Assembly: GCA_000341795.1 (NCBI GenBank)
Contig: AODO01000054.1
Location: 124,001-188,000, forward strand
Length of the DNA: 64,000 nt
Origin: Rhodococcus triatomae BKS 15-14
GTDB taxonomy: Bacteria; Actinomycetota; Actinomycetes; Mycobacteriales; Mycobacteriaceae
Direction of reading: 5' to 3'
Below, in pieces: positions 43,382-52,457 of the stretch. The notes under the pieces are model-generated. The model saw only the letters and a program-made list of their open reading frames with translations. It was not told the origin of the DNA and did no database searches. Positions within the stretch are counted from its first letter, which is position 1, and each line of letters begins with the position of its first letter. The position numbers were made by a program, and so were the translations under genes.

Positions 43382-44110
43382 TCAGGGAAGGGCGGCGACC
43401 AGCTGTTCGACCGTCACGCGCGGGCCGGTGAAGAACGGCGTCTCCTCGCGCACGTGCATGCGGGCCTCCGTGGCGCGCAGGTCTCGCATCAGGTCGACGA
43501 TCCGGTCCAGCTCCGGCGCCTCGAACGCGAGGATCCACTCGTAGTCGCCGAGCGCGAACGCGGGCACGGTGTTGGCGCGGACATCCGGGTAGCCGCGGCC
43601 GGCCTTGCCGTGATCGGCGAGCATCGTGCGGCGCTCGGCGTCCGGGAGCAGGTACCACTCGTAGGAGCGGACGAACGGGTACACGCAGATGTAGTTGCCC
43701 GGCGCCTCACCCGCGACGAACGCGGGCACGTGGCTCTTGTTGAACTCCGCGGGGCGGTGCAGGGCGACGTTGGACCAGACCGGTGCGCTGGCCCGACCGA
43801 GGATGGTGGTCCGACGGAAGTCGGCGTACAGCTTCTGCAGATCCTCGAGCTTCTCGGCGTGCGACCAGATCATGAAGTCGGCGTCGGCACGCACACCCGC
43901 GACGTCGTAGATACCGCGGACGACGGTGTCGGTGGCGTCCTGCCGCTCGACGGGATCCTCCGACGTCTCCCAGAAGGGGCCGAAGAAGGCCGTCGCGTCG
44001 TCGATCGCCTTGGTGCGGTCCTCGTCCAGCACTCCCGGCTGGACCTGGAACACCGAGAACATCGCGTATCGCAGGGTGGAGTTGAGCTTGTCGTAGTCGA
44101 GGCGTGCCAT
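43382..44110 (-). CDS. hemQ: Coproheme decarboxylase HemQ
   Basis: 242-residue chlorite-dismutase-fold protein (Rv2676c-like) that converts coproheme to heme b in the actinobacterial/firmicute coproporphyrin pathway. [14 protein letters not shown], the tyrosine-containing [18 protein letters not shown] and the proximal-His region [15 protein letters not shown] are conserved. ATG at 44110, 4 bp after the hemY stop. HemE, HemY and HemQ form one operon. hemH is not in the window. Confidence 0.94.
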   Translation of the reverse strand: MARLDYDKLNSTLRYAMFSVFQVQPGVLDEDRTKAIDDATAFFGPFWETSEDPVERQDATDTVVRGIYDVAGVRADADFMIWSHAEKLEDLQKLYADFRRTTILGRASAPVWSNVALHRPAEFNKSHVPAFVAGEAPGNYICVYPFVRSYEWYLLPDAERRTMLADHGKAGRGYPDVRANTVPAFALGDYEWILAFEAPELDRIVDLMRDLRATEARMHVREETPFFTGPRVTVEQLVAALP

Positions 44111-44114
44111 GGCC

Positions 44115-45467
44115 CTATCCTGCCACCCGCTCCACGAGCCGTGTCGCCGCACCGGTCGCCGATGCGACGCAGGCCGGGACGCCGACACCGTGCAGCATCG
44201 CGCCGGCGATCTCGAGGCCGTCGACGCCCGCGATCGCGGTCTCGAGCGCGGCCACCACGTCCAGGTGCCCGGCCCGGTACTGCGGGAGTCCACCGTGCCA
44301 GCGCTGCACGAACGCCGCGACGGGCTGGTCCCGGACACCGCAGACCGTCGCCAGGTCGGCGCGCGCGAGCGTGACGAGCTGTTCGTCGTCGGCGTCGACG
44401 ATCGCCGCATCCCCGAACCGGCCGAAGGACGCCCGCGCGAGGGCCACCTCACGCACACCAAGATGGGGCCACTTGCGCGCGGACAACGTGAACGCCTTCG
44501 CAGCGAGGTTCTCACCGGTCGCCACCAGGATTCCCGAGTTGTCCGGCAACCCGGCCTCTCTCGGCAGCGCCAGCGCGACGACCACCGAGGAGGCCAGCGG
44601 GATGTCCGACGCGTGCGCCGCGGCCGCGGGCACGGCGTCGGCGAGCAGCGCCGCCGCACGATCGGCCGGGACCGCGAGGATCACCCCGTCCACGTCTCCG
44701 ACCGGGTCCAGGGACCAGCCACGGCCCGCGCGCCTGAGCCCGCCTGCGGTCGCGGCGGTGTGGAACTCGGCCGCCGAGGCCACACGCAGTGCGTCCAGGA
44801 GGGTGCCGTAGCCGCCCCGCAGCGTGCCGAACACGGGCGCGTCCGACGGCGGCGGCAACGCTCGGCGGACCGCCTCGGTGAGGCTGACCGCGCCGGCGTC
44901 CAGGGCAGCCGCGAGGGTCGGGACCGTGGCCCGCACGCCCGCCGTGTCCGACAATCCCGAGTAGACGCCACCGAGCAGCGGATCGACCGACCGCCGAACC
45001 ACCTGGTCGCCGAACCGATCACCGACGAGGGCCGCCACGGAGACATCGGCGGCGCGGTCCCAGTGCAGCGGGCGGGTGGGTTCGGCGTCGATCCGGGCGA
45101 GGGTCTGCGCGTCGACGAGTCCGGCCAGCGCGTCGGACCCCGCCGGAATCCCCATGAGGGTGCCGGTCGGCAGCGGGTGCAGCCGACCGTCCGCCCAGAT
45201 CAGTGGGCGGGCACCGGACGGATGCTCGACCTGGTCCGAGAGGCCCAGCTCGGTGAGGAGCTGCGGGACCTCGGGGCGTCGCGCGATGAAGGCCTCTGCT
45301 CCGACGTCGACGGGGTCACCGGCGAGGGGGACGGTGCGGAGCTTGCCGCCGTACCGCTCCGACTCCTCGACGACGACGATCCGGGCGCCGGAGCCCAGCT
45401 GCTGCCGAAGTCGGTAGGCGGCGACGAGCCCGGAGATGCCGCCACCCACCACCGCAACCGTGGTCAC
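44115..45467 (-). CDS. hemY: Coproporphyrinogen III oxidase (HemY/CgoX-type, FAD)
   Basis: 450-residue FAD-containing oxidase. N-terminal dinucleotide motif [42 protein letters not shown], and the C-terminal [16 protein letters not shown] region match HemY. In HemQ-containing bacteria the substrate is coproporphyrinogen III rather than protoporphyrinogen IX. GTG start overlaps the hemE stop by 4 bp (GTGA), and hemQ follows closely. Confidence 0.93.
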   Translation of the reverse strand: MTTVAVVGGGISGLVAAYRLRQQLGSGARIVVVEESERYGGKLRTVPLAGDPVDVGAEAFIARRPEVPQLLTELGLSDQVEHPSGARPLIWADGRLHPLPTGTLMGIPAGSDALAGLVDAQTLARIDAEPTRPLHWDRAADVSVAALVGDRFGDQVVRRSVDPLLGGVYSGLSDTAGVRATVPTLAAALDAGAVSLTEAVRRALPPPSDAPVFGTLRGGYGTLLDALRVASAAEFHTAATAGGLRRAGRGWSLDPVGDVDGVILAVPADRAAALLADAVPAAAAHASDIPLASSVVVALALPREAGLPDNSGILVATGENLAAKAFTLSARKWPHLGVREVALARASFGRFGDAAIVDADDEQLVTLARADLATVCGVRDQPVAAFVQRWHGGLPQYRAGHLDVVAALETAIAGVDGLEIAGAMLHGVGVPACVASATGAATRLVERVAG

Positions 45468-46561
45468 AGCGAATGCACCAGCTCCACGACGTCGGTCAGC
45501 ACGGCCGGGTCGGTGTCGGGCAGGACACCGTGCCCGAGGTTGAAGATGTGCCCGGTGGTGCCTGCGGCGATCGCCCGGTCCGCCTCGCCCGCGATGCGGC
45601 GCACCTCCTTCTCGACCGCGTCCCAGCCCGCGAAGAGGACCGCGGGATCGAGATTGCCCTGCAGCGCCTTCCCCGGTCCGACCCGTCGGCCGGCCTCGTC
45701 GAGCGGGATCCGCCAGTCGACGCCGACGACGTCCGCGCCGGCTTCGCCCATCACACCGAGCAGCTCTCCGGTGCCGACGCCGAAGTGGATGCGGGGCACG
45801 CCGGCCTCGGCAACCTCGGCGAACACCCGCTCCGAGTGCGGCAGGACGTAGGTGCGGTAGTCCGCTTCCGACAGTGCCCCCGTCCAGGAGTCGAACAGCT
45901 GGATCGCGTCGACACCGGCGTGGAGCTGCGCCTGCAGGAAGGCGATCGTGGTGTCCGCGAGCGCCCCGAGCAGCGCGTGCCAGGTCTTCGGGTCCGAGTG
46001 CATCAGGGCCTTGGTGCGCTCGTGATTGCGGCTCGGGCCACCCTCGACCAGGTAGGACGCCAAGGTGAAGGGGGCACCCGCGAACCCGATCAGGGGGGTG
46101 TCGCCCAGTTCGGCCGTGAGGAGCGAGATCGCCTCGGTGACGGCGCCGACCTCCTCGGCGCGCAGTCGGGGCAACGCCGCGACGTCGGCGGCACTGCGCA
46201 CCGGATTCGCGACGACCGGACCGGTGCCCGCGACGATGTCGAGGTCCACACCCGCCGCCTTGAGCGGCACCACGATGTCGGAGAACAGGATCGCAGCGTC
46301 CACCTTGTGCCTGCGCACGGGCTGCATCGTGATCTCACAGACCAGCTCCGGGTTGAAGCAGGACTCGAGCATTCCGATCCCCGCCCGGATCTCGCGGTAC
46401 TCGGGCAGCGAACGCCCGGCCTGCCGCATGAACCACACCGGACGATGGTTCGGCCGCCCGCCGGTGGCCGCGGCGAGCAGCGGCGCATCCGTCAGGCGCC
46501 TGCGGTACGCGTACCGCGCGCCGGTGGTCATTGCCGAATTCGTGTCTTCCAGATCGCTCAT
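45464..46561 (-). CDS. hemE: Uroporphyrinogen decarboxylase
   Basis: 365 residues. Decarboxylates uroporphyrinogen III to coproporphyrinogen III. Signature [18 protein letters not shown] and the later [20 protein letters not shown] are diagnostic. ATG at 46561; a TTG three codons further upstream would add residues without a clear reason. First gene of the hemE-hemY-hemQ operon. 126 bp separates it from the divergent DUF3000 gene. Confidence 0.97.
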   Translation of the reverse strand: MSDLEDTNSAMTTGARYAYRRRLTDAPLLAAATGGRPNHRPVWFMRQAGRSLPEYREIRAGIGMLESCFNPELVCEITMQPVRRHKVDAAILFSDIVVPLKAAGVDLDIVAGTGPVVANPVRSAADVAALPRLRAEEVGAVTEAISLLTAELGDTPLIGFAGAPFTLASYLVEGGPSRNHERTKALMHSDPKTWHALLGALADTTIAFLQAQLHAGVDAIQLFDSWTGALSEADYRTYVLPHSERVFAEVAEAGVPRIHFGVGTGELLGVMGEAGADVVGVDWRIPLDEAGRRVGPGKALQGNLDPAVLFAGWDAVEKEVRRIAGEADRAIAAGTTGHIFNLGHGVLPDTDPAVLTDVVELVHSL

Positions 46562-46687
46562 GTGTCCCAACGCTCGTCACCCGGTCCGTGCTACTCGCCC
46601 GTCATGCTGCCAGATCCACGGTCGCGGGACGTCCGGCGCGCCTCCCGCGCCGATCAACGGGGCCGGTCTACCGTCCGCTCTGTGACC

Positions 46688-47263
46688 ATGTCCGGACCCA
46701 ACGCCGAGCCCGCGCCGTTCCGTAGCGCGGTGGACTCCATGCACGCGGCATCGGTCCATCCGCAGATCGAGATCGGCCCGATCCGCCCACCTCAGCGGCT
46801 CGCCCCGTACAGCCATGCGATCGGCGCCGAGGTCCGGCATCCGCAGTCCGATGCAGTCGCCGAGGACTCCGAGGGTGACGCGTTCGGGCGCCTGATCCTG
46901 CTGTACGACCCCGCCGGGGACGAGGCATGGAACGGGACCATGCGTCTCGTCGCGTACATCCAGGCCGACCTGGAAGCCGACCTGGCGGCGGACCCCCTGC
47001 TGCCGGAGGTCGCATGGAGCTGGCTCGTCGACGCGCTCGACGCACACCACGAGCAGGTCACCGCCCTCGGCGGCACCGTGACGGCCACCAGTTCGGTCCG
47101 GTACGGGGACATCGCGGGACCGCCGCGTGCGCACCAGCTCGAACTGCGGGCGTCGTGGACGGCAGCGAGCACCGCGCTGGCACCGCACGTCGAGGCGTTC
47201 TGCGAGGTTCTCGCCGCGGCAGCGGGACTGCCGCCCGCCGGCGTGACGACGCTCGGGCGCTGA
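46688..47263 (+). CDS. DUF3000-family protein (Rv2680-like)
   Basis: 191 residues from ATG at 46688 (a GTG two codons upstream is possible). FRSAVDSMHAASVHPQIEIGPIRPPQRLAPYSHAI, GRLILLYDPAGDEAWNGTMRLVAYIQADL and LPEVAWSWLVDAL are typical of the DUF3000 family, conserved in actinobacteria next to hemE and RNase D. No transmembrane or signal region. Function unknown. Convergent with the esterase at 47276. Confidence 0.86.
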   Translation: MSGPNAEPAPFRSAVDSMHAASVHPQIEIGPIRPPQRLAPYSHAIGAEVRHPQSDAVAEDSEGDAFGRLILLYDPAGDEAWNGTMRLVAYIQADLEADLAADPLLPEVAWSWLVDALDAHHEQVTALGGTVTATSSVRYGDIAGPPRAHQLELRASWTAASTALAPHVEAFCEVLAAAAGLPPAGVTTLGR

Positions 47264-47275
47264 GTCCCCGCCGTT

Positions 47276-48505
47276 CTACCCGCTCGCCGACGCCGCGTCG
47301 GACGCCGTCCCTGCCCCGGCCCGCGCGCGAGTCCAGTCCAGGAACGCCGCCACTCGGGTGGTGACCTGATCACTGCGCACCGAATGGAAAATGTCGAAGG
47401 CGTGTTGTGCGCCCCTCAGCTCCGCGTACGCGACCGGACTGCTCGACACCGCCCGCAGCCGCCCGACGAAATCGCGCGCCTCGGCGACGGGGATGAGGGA
47501 ATCGTTGGTCCCGTGGATGACGAGGAACGGCGGCGCATCGGCGTGCAACCTCGAGAGCGGTGACGCCGCCAGGTAGGAGTCCGGGAACACCGCGTCCTTC
47601 CCGAGCACCATCCGGGTCAGCTTCGACTCGACACGCATCCGGACCGCGGGGATGCCCGATTCGCCGGTGAAATCGTAGGCGCCGTAGAACGGCACGCACG
47701 CCTGCACCGAGGTGTCGACGTCCTCGAATCCCGGTTGCAGCGCCGGGTCGTTGCCCGTCAACGCGAGCATCGTGGAGAGGTGGCCGCCCGCGGACCCGCC
47801 GGTGACGGCGAGGAATCCCGGGTCGCCGCCGTACTTCGGGCACTCGGTGCGCATCCAGCCGACCGCCCGTTTGAGTGCGACGAGGTGATCGGGCCAGACG
47901 GCCCGGGGCGAGAGCGGGTAGTTCACCGCCGCGCACACCCAGCCGCGCGACGCCATCTCCACCATCAGCGGCAGCCCCTGCCGGTCCTTGTTCCCGATCA
48001 CCCAGGCGCCGCCGTGCACCTGCAGCAGCATCGGCGCGCCCGCGGGCGTGTCCCGGTGGTGGTAGACGTCGACGTGGAAACGCTTGCCGCCGGGTGCGTA
48101 CGCGAGATTCCGGATGCGGCGCACACCGTCACGGCGATAGGCGAACGGTCTCGACGACGCGCGCCAGTCGAGGGGGCCGCCCGGGGTGTCCACACCGGCC
48201 GAAACGAGCGCGGCGTCCATCTCGGCGCCTGCGCGACTGCCCGTGGCGACGGTCGCGGCCAGCCCCGCCACGGAGGTCGCCGCGAGCGCGAGCCCGATCC
48301 GATCGGTCGGGGTGCGCAAGCCCCGGCGGGCCACGTGGACTCCGGCATCGACGACGGTCGCCGCGAGAAGCTGGGGCGCCAACTCCGAGGTCAGCCAGCC
48401 TGCGAGGAATGCGGGTACGGCGGCGCGAGGACCGTCCATCGGGCGCAGCGCGTTCATGCTCGCAACCGCGTTCACCGCCTGCCGAAGTGCGAAAGTGACG
48501 CTCAT
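47276..48505 (-). CDS. Alpha/beta-hydrolase (hormone-sensitive lipase family)
   Basis: 409-residue esterase. N-terminus has hydrophobic segments (about 29-55 and 70-90), so probably membrane attached. Oxyanion hole LQVHGGAWVIGNKDRQ, nucleophile in VTGGSAGGHLSTML, Asp in VIHGTNDSLIPV and His in GAQHAFDIF. Family IV (HSL-like), comparable with mycobacterial LipO/LipN. A carboxylester or lipid ester substrate is expected. ATG at 48505. Transcribed divergently from RNase D. Confidence 0.87.
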   Translation of the reverse strand: MSVTFALRQAVNAVASMNALRPMDGPRAAVPAFLAGWLTSELAPQLLAATVVDAGVHVARRGLRTPTDRIGLALAATSVAGLAATVATGSRAGAEMDAALVSAGVDTPGGPLDWRASSRPFAYRRDGVRRIRNLAYAPGGKRFHVDVYHHRDTPAGAPMLLQVHGGAWVIGNKDRQGLPLMVEMASRGWVCAAVNYPLSPRAVWPDHLVALKRAVGWMRTECPKYGGDPGFLAVTGGSAGGHLSTMLALTGNDPALQPGFEDVDTSVQACVPFYGAYDFTGESGIPAVRMRVESKLTRMVLGKDAVFPDSYLAASPLSRLHADAPPFLVIHGTNDSLIPVAEARDFVGRLRAVSSSPVAYAELRGAQHAFDIFHSVRSDQVTTRVAAFLDWTRARAGAGTASDAASASG

Positions 48506-48556
48506 CCGCTGCCTCCCACCGTTCCGGGCGTCGGGCGAAGACGCCGCGCCAGTCCC

Positions 48557-48621
48557 CGAATGGCCCATTCGATCGGTCGAGCCGACGCGATGGGTCATTC
48601 GGGAGTTCCCCGGGTCGAATG
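48557..48621. promoter_or_regulatory. Two related palindromic sites between esterase and RNase D genes
   Basis: CGAATGGCCCATTCG at 48557-48571 is a perfect 15-bp palindrome. At 48596-48601 and 48616-48621 CATTCG and CGAATG recur as an inverted pair 14 bp apart. Shared CATTCG half-sites suggest one protein binding several times in the 184-bp divergent gap. Confidence 0.5.
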
Positions 48622-48675
48622 TAGAGCACGGCACGCTGGATCCGGGTCGTTCCGAAACGACGGTGGCCTCCGTCG

Positions 48676-48681
48676 TAAAGT
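48676..48681 (+). promoter_or_regulatory. -10 element of a near-leaderless RNase D transcript
   Basis: TAAAGT fits the actinobacterial TANNNT -10 rule and ends 8 bp before the ATG at 48690, so transcription probably begins at or just before the start codon. Confidence 0.5.
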
Positions 48682-48689
48682 CACTGACC

Positions 48690-50009
48690 ATGTCGGAGCC
48701 GAGTGTCCCGTCGCCTGAATCCGCGGCGCCTGAATCCACCTCGCCTGGATCCTCCTCGCCTGGATCCGCGGCGGTTCCGCTCCTCGTCCCGTCCGGCGGG
48801 CTCCCCGAGGTGGTCGACACACCCCGCGCGGTCGCGGAGGCAGCCGCCCGGCTCGCCGGCGGCACCGGCCCCCTCGCGGTCGACGCGGAACGCGCTTCCG
48901 GTTTCCGCTATTCGAACCGCGCCTATCTGTTGCAGTTCCGTCGTGCCGGGGCGGGAACCGTCCTCGTCGATCCGATCCCCGTCGCGGACGATCTCGCTCC
49001 GCTCGCGGCCGTGGTCAACCCACTCGAATGGGTGCTGCACTCGGCGGACCAGGATCTGCCCGGGATGGCGGACCTCGGTCTTCGTCCGGCGTCGCTCTTC
49101 GACACCGAACTCGCGGGCCGGCTCGCCGGATTCGACCGGGTCGGGCTGGCCGCGGTCGTCGAGAGGCTGCTCGGCCTGGAGTTGCAGAAGGGCCACGGCG
49201 CCGACGACTGGTCCCGCCGCCCCCTGCCCGAATCGTGGCTGAACTATGCGGCGCTCGACGTCGAGGTGCTCGTGGAACTGCGCGACGCGATGGCAGCCGA
49301 ACTCGATTCGCAGGGCAAGACCGACTGGGCTGCACAGGAATTCGAGCACATCCGACTCGCGGGACCACCGAAGCCGAAGCCGGACCGGTGGCGGCGCACC
49401 TCGCAGATCCATTCCCTGAAGTCACCTCGCCAGCTCGCCGCCGTCCGTGAGTTGTGGCGGGCCCGCGACGAGATCGCGGCGCGGCGCGACATCGCGCCGG
49501 GTCGCATCCTGCCGGATTCGGCGATCACGGCAGCCGCCGCCGCGAACCCGATGTCGGTGGACGCCCTCAGGGCACTGCCCGTCTTCGGCGGCCCTCGCCA
49601 GCGCCGCAGTTCGAGGGTGTGGCTGCAGGCTCTCGACCGGGCCCGGTCCCTGCCCGACTCCGAGCTGCCACCGGTGACGCAGCCGTTCACCGGCCCGCCA
49701 CCCGCCGGGCGGTGGGCCCGCAAGCATCCGGAGGCCGCGGACCGGCTCGCGGCCGCGCGCGCCGGACTGTCGGCCCTCGGGGAGCAGGTGCGGGTTCCGG
49801 TCGAGAACCTGCTGACTCCTGAGGTGGTGCGCCGGCTGTGCTGGGACTTCGTACCGGCCGACCACGCCGGCGAGAACCTCGACGACCTGACCGCGTTCGT
49901 GGACGCGAGTCTGGTCGCCGGAGACGCCAGGCCGTGGCAGCGTCAGCTGACGGCCCCCGTTCTCGCCACCGCGCTGGGCGGACCGACAGCCGGTCGACGC
50001 CACCCGTGA
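48690..50009 (+). CDS. Ribonuclease D-like DEDDy exonuclease (Rv2681-like)
   Basis: 439 residues. Exo domain acidic residues in GPLAVDAERASGFRY (DxE), HSADQDLPGMADLGL (D) and NYAALDVEVLVELRD (Y...D). Two HRDC-like domains follow (LKSPRQLAAVRELWRARDEIAARRDIAPGRI, then PFTGPPPAGRWARKHPEAADRLAAARAGLSALGE). The first 35 residues are a Pro/Ser/Gly/Glu repeat (PESAAPESTSPGSSSPGS). Degrades 3' ends of structured RNA. Start ATG at 48690. Confidence 0.93.
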   Translation: MSEPSVPSPESAAPESTSPGSSSPGSAAVPLLVPSGGLPEVVDTPRAVAEAAARLAGGTGPLAVDAERASGFRYSNRAYLLQFRRAGAGTVLVDPIPVADDLAPLAAVVNPLEWVLHSADQDLPGMADLGLRPASLFDTELAGRLAGFDRVGLAAVVERLLGLELQKGHGADDWSRRPLPESWLNYAALDVEVLVELRDAMAAELDSQGKTDWAAQEFEHIRLAGPPKPKPDRWRRTSQIHSLKSPRQLAAVRELWRARDEIAARRDIAPGRILPDSAITAAAAANPMSVDALRALPVFGGPRQRRSSRVWLQALDRARSLPDSELPPVTQPFTGPPPAGRWARKHPEAADRLAAARAGLSALGEQVRVPVENLLTPEVVRRLCWDFVPADHAGENLDDLTAFVDASLVAGDARPWQRQLTAPVLATALGGPTAGRRHP

Positions 50010-50012
50010 CGG

Positions 50013-50636
50013 TTACCTGACGCTGCCGGCGGCGATCATCAGGTCGGTACAGCGTTCGACGAGGACCTCGGTCTCCACCTCGACGGCGCCGTCGAGCCAC
50101 GCCGTCAGAATCTGGGCGAGGCCGCCGACGACGAAATGGCCGACGAGGTCGAGCTCCGGCCCGGACGGCATGTCGTAGAAGTCGACGGCCTGGGCGATCG
50201 TCAATCCGACGAACATACGTACCGATTCGAGTCGCTGCTCCGCCAGCACGGTGTTCAGCGACGCGGAGAACACGAGCCGGCCGAGCCTGGGATCGTCCGA
50301 GATCTCCCGAACGAGGGTCGCGACCACGGCGCGGACGAGCGCGCGCTCCTCCTGCGGCGCCTCGGCGACCGCGCGCAGCGCGGATTCCGCGATCCGCCCG
50401 ACCGCGTGCTCGTAGACCGCGACGGCGAGGGCCTCTCGGTCGGTGAACGACTCGTAGAAGTACCGGCTGGCCAACCCCGCACGCTTGCAGACCCCACGCA
50501 CCGACAGCGCCGTCTCTCCGTCGGGGCCGCCGAGGAGGTCGAGGCCCGCCTCGATGAGCTGGGCGCGTCGTTCCGCCCGCCTCTGGTCGCCCTCGACTCC
50601 CGCATATACCCGCGCCGATGTCGTCATGCCGTCCAT
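50013..50636 (-). CDS. TetR-family transcriptional regulator
   Basis: 207 residues. N-terminal helix-turn-helix QLIEAGLDLLGGPDG, ETALSVRGVCKRAGLASRYFYESFTDREALAVAVYEH is typical. The C-terminal part is a helical ligand-binding domain of the KstR/AcnR-like general type. Divergent from the DUF2236 gene, with strong inverted repeats in the 112-bp gap. Stop is 3 bp past the RNase D stop of the opposite strand. Confidence 0.93.
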   Translation of the reverse strand: MDGMTTSARVYAGVEGDQRRAERRAQLIEAGLDLLGGPDGETALSVRGVCKRAGLASRYFYESFTDREALAVAVYEHAVGRIAESALRAVAEAPQEERALVRAVVATLVREISDDPRLGRLVFSASLNTVLAEQRLESVRMFVGLTIAQAVDFYDMPSGPELDLVGHFVVGGLAQILTAWLDGAVEVETEVLVERCTDLMIAAGSVR

Positions 50637-50669
50637 CCTCCCATCGACCGTTCATTTCCACGGGACCCT

Positions 50670-50710
50670 TGTACGCGGTACATATATCTGAGTACAGTCG
50701 TGTTCAGATA
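50670..50710. promoter_or_regulatory. Putative TetR operators between the regulator and the DUF2236 gene
   Basis: Site 1: TGTACGCGGTACA (50670-50682), perfect 5-bp arms about GCG. Site 2: perfect arms TATCTGA (50685-50691) and TCAGATA (50704-50710), with further partial symmetry inside (GTAC and GTGT). The two sites abut and cover the likely promoters of both genes. Confidence 0.65.
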
Positions 50711-50748
50711 CGGCCCGGCAGGGCCGAACGAGATACCTGGAGGGGCAG

Positions 50749-51804
50749 ATGTCGGTGGCACCGGAAGCGGACGGGACGATCACGAGCGGCGCTCGCGAGG
50801 GAGCGGGGACCGACGCGGCGACGAGCGAGACCGCCGTACCCAGGCCGGCGGCGCCCAAGCCCGGCGCCCGTAAGCCGGCGGCGCGCAAGCAGGCATCGTC
50901 GACCGCCGCCGAGCCGGTCGAGCCCGCGGCACCGGCACCGACCACCCCCGCCGCTGCTGCCCCGGCAACACCCGCCGACAGGAAGATCCGGGCGATCGAC
51001 GGCGGACCCGTCCTGCAGTACGTCGACGGGGTGTCCCTGATGGCGGGCGCGGCCAACGTCATCATGCAGCTGTCGTGGCCCGCCGTCGGCTACGGCGTGA
51101 TGGAGAGCAAGGTCGAGTCGGGGCGCCTGCTGGACCATCCGATCAAGCGCAGCCGCACGACCCTGCAGTTCCTTGCGGTCGCGTCGTTGGGCACCGAGGA
51201 CGAGAAGCGCCTGTTCCGCCGGGGCGTGAACCGGGCCCACGCCCAGGTCCGCTCCACCGACGAGAGCCCGGTCGAGTACAACGCGCTCGACCCGGAGCTG
51301 CAGCTGTGGGTCGCGGCGTGCATCTATCGCGGATTCGAGGACACCCACCGTGTCCTCCGCGGCGAGTACACGCCCGCTCAGCGCGAGTACTACTACCAGA
51401 AGGGGGCTGTCTTCGGCACCACCCTGCAGGTCAAGGAGGAGATGTGGCCCGAGACCCGCGACGCCTTCGAGGAGTACTGGCAGGCGTCACTGAAGAAGGT
51501 GCACATCGACGACCGCACCCGTGAGCACCTCGACTTCATCGCGCGCGCCAAGTTCGCGCACCCCCTCACGGCGAAGCTGATCGGCAAGACCAACCTCTTC
51601 ATCACCAAGGGCTTCCTGCCGCAGGAATTCCGCGATCAGATGCACTACACGTGGACGGTGAAGGACCAGAAGCGTTTCGACCGCATGATGAAGGTGATCG
51701 CGACCGTGAACCGGCGGATGCCCACGGTTCTCCGCGAATTCCCCTACAACTACCTGATGACCGACCTGCGGTGGCGTCTGCGCACGGGTCGCTCGCCGAT
51801 CTGA
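50749..51804 (+). CDS. DUF2236/MpaB-like oxygenase-family protein
   Basis: 351 residues. Residues about 25-75 are a flexible Ala/Lys/Pro-rich tail (RPAAPKPGARKPAARKQ). The globular part fits the DUF2236 (MpaB, latex-clearing-protein-like) fold: VSLMAGAANVIMQLSWPAVGYGVMES, RRGVNRAHAQVRS with the conserved haem-ligand-type His, TRDAFEEYWQASLKKV and YNYLMTDLRWRLRTG. Such proteins are heme oxygenases in known cases, or at least heme-bound. Controlled by the divergent TetR. Ends in a strong terminator. Confidence 0.88.
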   Translation: MSVAPEADGTITSGAREGAGTDAATSETAVPRPAAPKPGARKPAARKQASSTAAEPVEPAAPAPTTPAAAAPATPADRKIRAIDGGPVLQYVDGVSLMAGAANVIMQLSWPAVGYGVMESKVESGRLLDHPIKRSRTTLQFLAVASLGTEDEKRLFRRGVNRAHAQVRSTDESPVEYNALDPELQLWVAACIYRGFEDTHRVLRGEYTPAQREYYYQKGAVFGTTLQVKEEMWPETRDAFEEYWQASLKKVHIDDRTREHLDFIARAKFAHPLTAKLIGKTNLFITKGFLPQEFRDQMHYTWTVKDQKRFDRMMKVIATVNRRMPTVLREFPYNYLMTDLRWRLRTGRSPI

Positions 51805-51840
51805 CCGGCTACGCCCGACGGCGGCAGCCCGACGAACGAC

Positions 51841-51881
51841 GTTGGCGGGCCGAGGTGAATCCTCGGCCCGCCAACATTTTT
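51841..51881 (+). terminator. Intrinsic terminator after the DUF2236 gene
   Basis: Perfect 15-bp stem GTTGGCGGGCCGAGG / CCTCGGCCCGCCAAC, 5-nt loop TGAAT, then ATTTTT. One of the clearest terminators in the window. Confidence 0.95.
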
Positions 51882-51901
51882 CGATTGCGACGTACCCGCG
51901 A

Positions 51902-52027
51902 CTACTGAACCGACAGCGTCGCGGGTGCGGACTCCTCCCCCGCACTGCTGGCCGTGCTGAGCTTCTCGACGACGGTCAGGATCGTCGCAACGGCGGTGAC
52001 GATGGATGCGATCTCAGAAGATCCCAC
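51902..52027 (-). CDS. Small 41-residue hydrophobic protein
   Basis: GTG at 52027 preceded by GGGAGGACAATC, an excellent Shine-Dalgarno 7 bp upstream, gives a 41-residue product MGSSEIASIVTAVATILTVV followed by EKLSTASSAGEESAPATLSVQ and a TAG stop. Residues 6-20 form one amphipathic or membrane-inserting helix, and the rest is Ser/Ala/Glu-rich. No family recognised. It lies between the convergent DUF2236 terminator and a 430-bp upstream gap that would hold its promoter. Possible roles (channel-forming peptide, small regulator, toxin) are only guesses. Confidence 0.6.
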   Translation of the reverse strand: MGSSEIASIVTAVATILTVVEKLSTASSAGEESAPATLSVQ

Positions 52028-52457
52028 GATTGTCCTCCCTCAATTGTGTGATTCGTGCCCGGCATGTGGACACACGACGACCGTACTGTCCACTTCGCCC
52101 GCGGTCACGACCTTGACAGGAGCGGCAGACGAACGGTAGCCGCGCCGCAGAACACAACCCACTCGCCCTCACCAGATTACGAGCTCCAGGGTGAATTCCA
52201 TTGCGCTGCAGTTCGTCACGACGTACAAACGCAGCCACCTCCGACCCCGCGGGGGTCACGTGGACCGCGCAACCGACCGTGAGACGGATCACGCTGTCGT
52301 ACGGCGTACATGGGACGGCGGTCACTCTCCGCAGGTCGGAGCGTCGGGCCCGGTTCGCCTCCCGTTCACCCGACAGCACCCACACCGTCGACTGCCCGGG
52401 TGAATTCGCGTGCGATCGAACACATCCCACCGGCGAGGGGTGTGACCCTCGACACGC
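52028..52457. other. 430-bp intergenic region
   Basis: No convincing protein-coding frame. It is relatively AT-rich around 52150-52200 and probably carries the promoter for the 41-residue ORF, the leader of which ends in GAGGGAGGAC. A 5-bp-arm palindrome GTACGGCGTAC is at 52299-52309. The remainder shows nothing certain. Confidence 0.5.
52299..52309. promoter_or_regulatory. Palindrome similar to TetR site 1
   Basis: GTACGGCGTAC, read on the minus strand as TGTACGCCGTAC, differs at one position from TGTACGCGGTAC in TetR site 1 at 50670. It lies upstream of the 41-residue ORF and could link it to the same regulator. Confidence 0.35.

Noticed and set aside
52014-52430. A 138-codon minus-strand frame covering the gap upstream of the 41-residue ORF
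   Set aside because: Amino-acid composition is irregular (many Arg, Cys and Ser), there is no ribosome-binding site, and it overlaps the better-supported small ORF in another frame.
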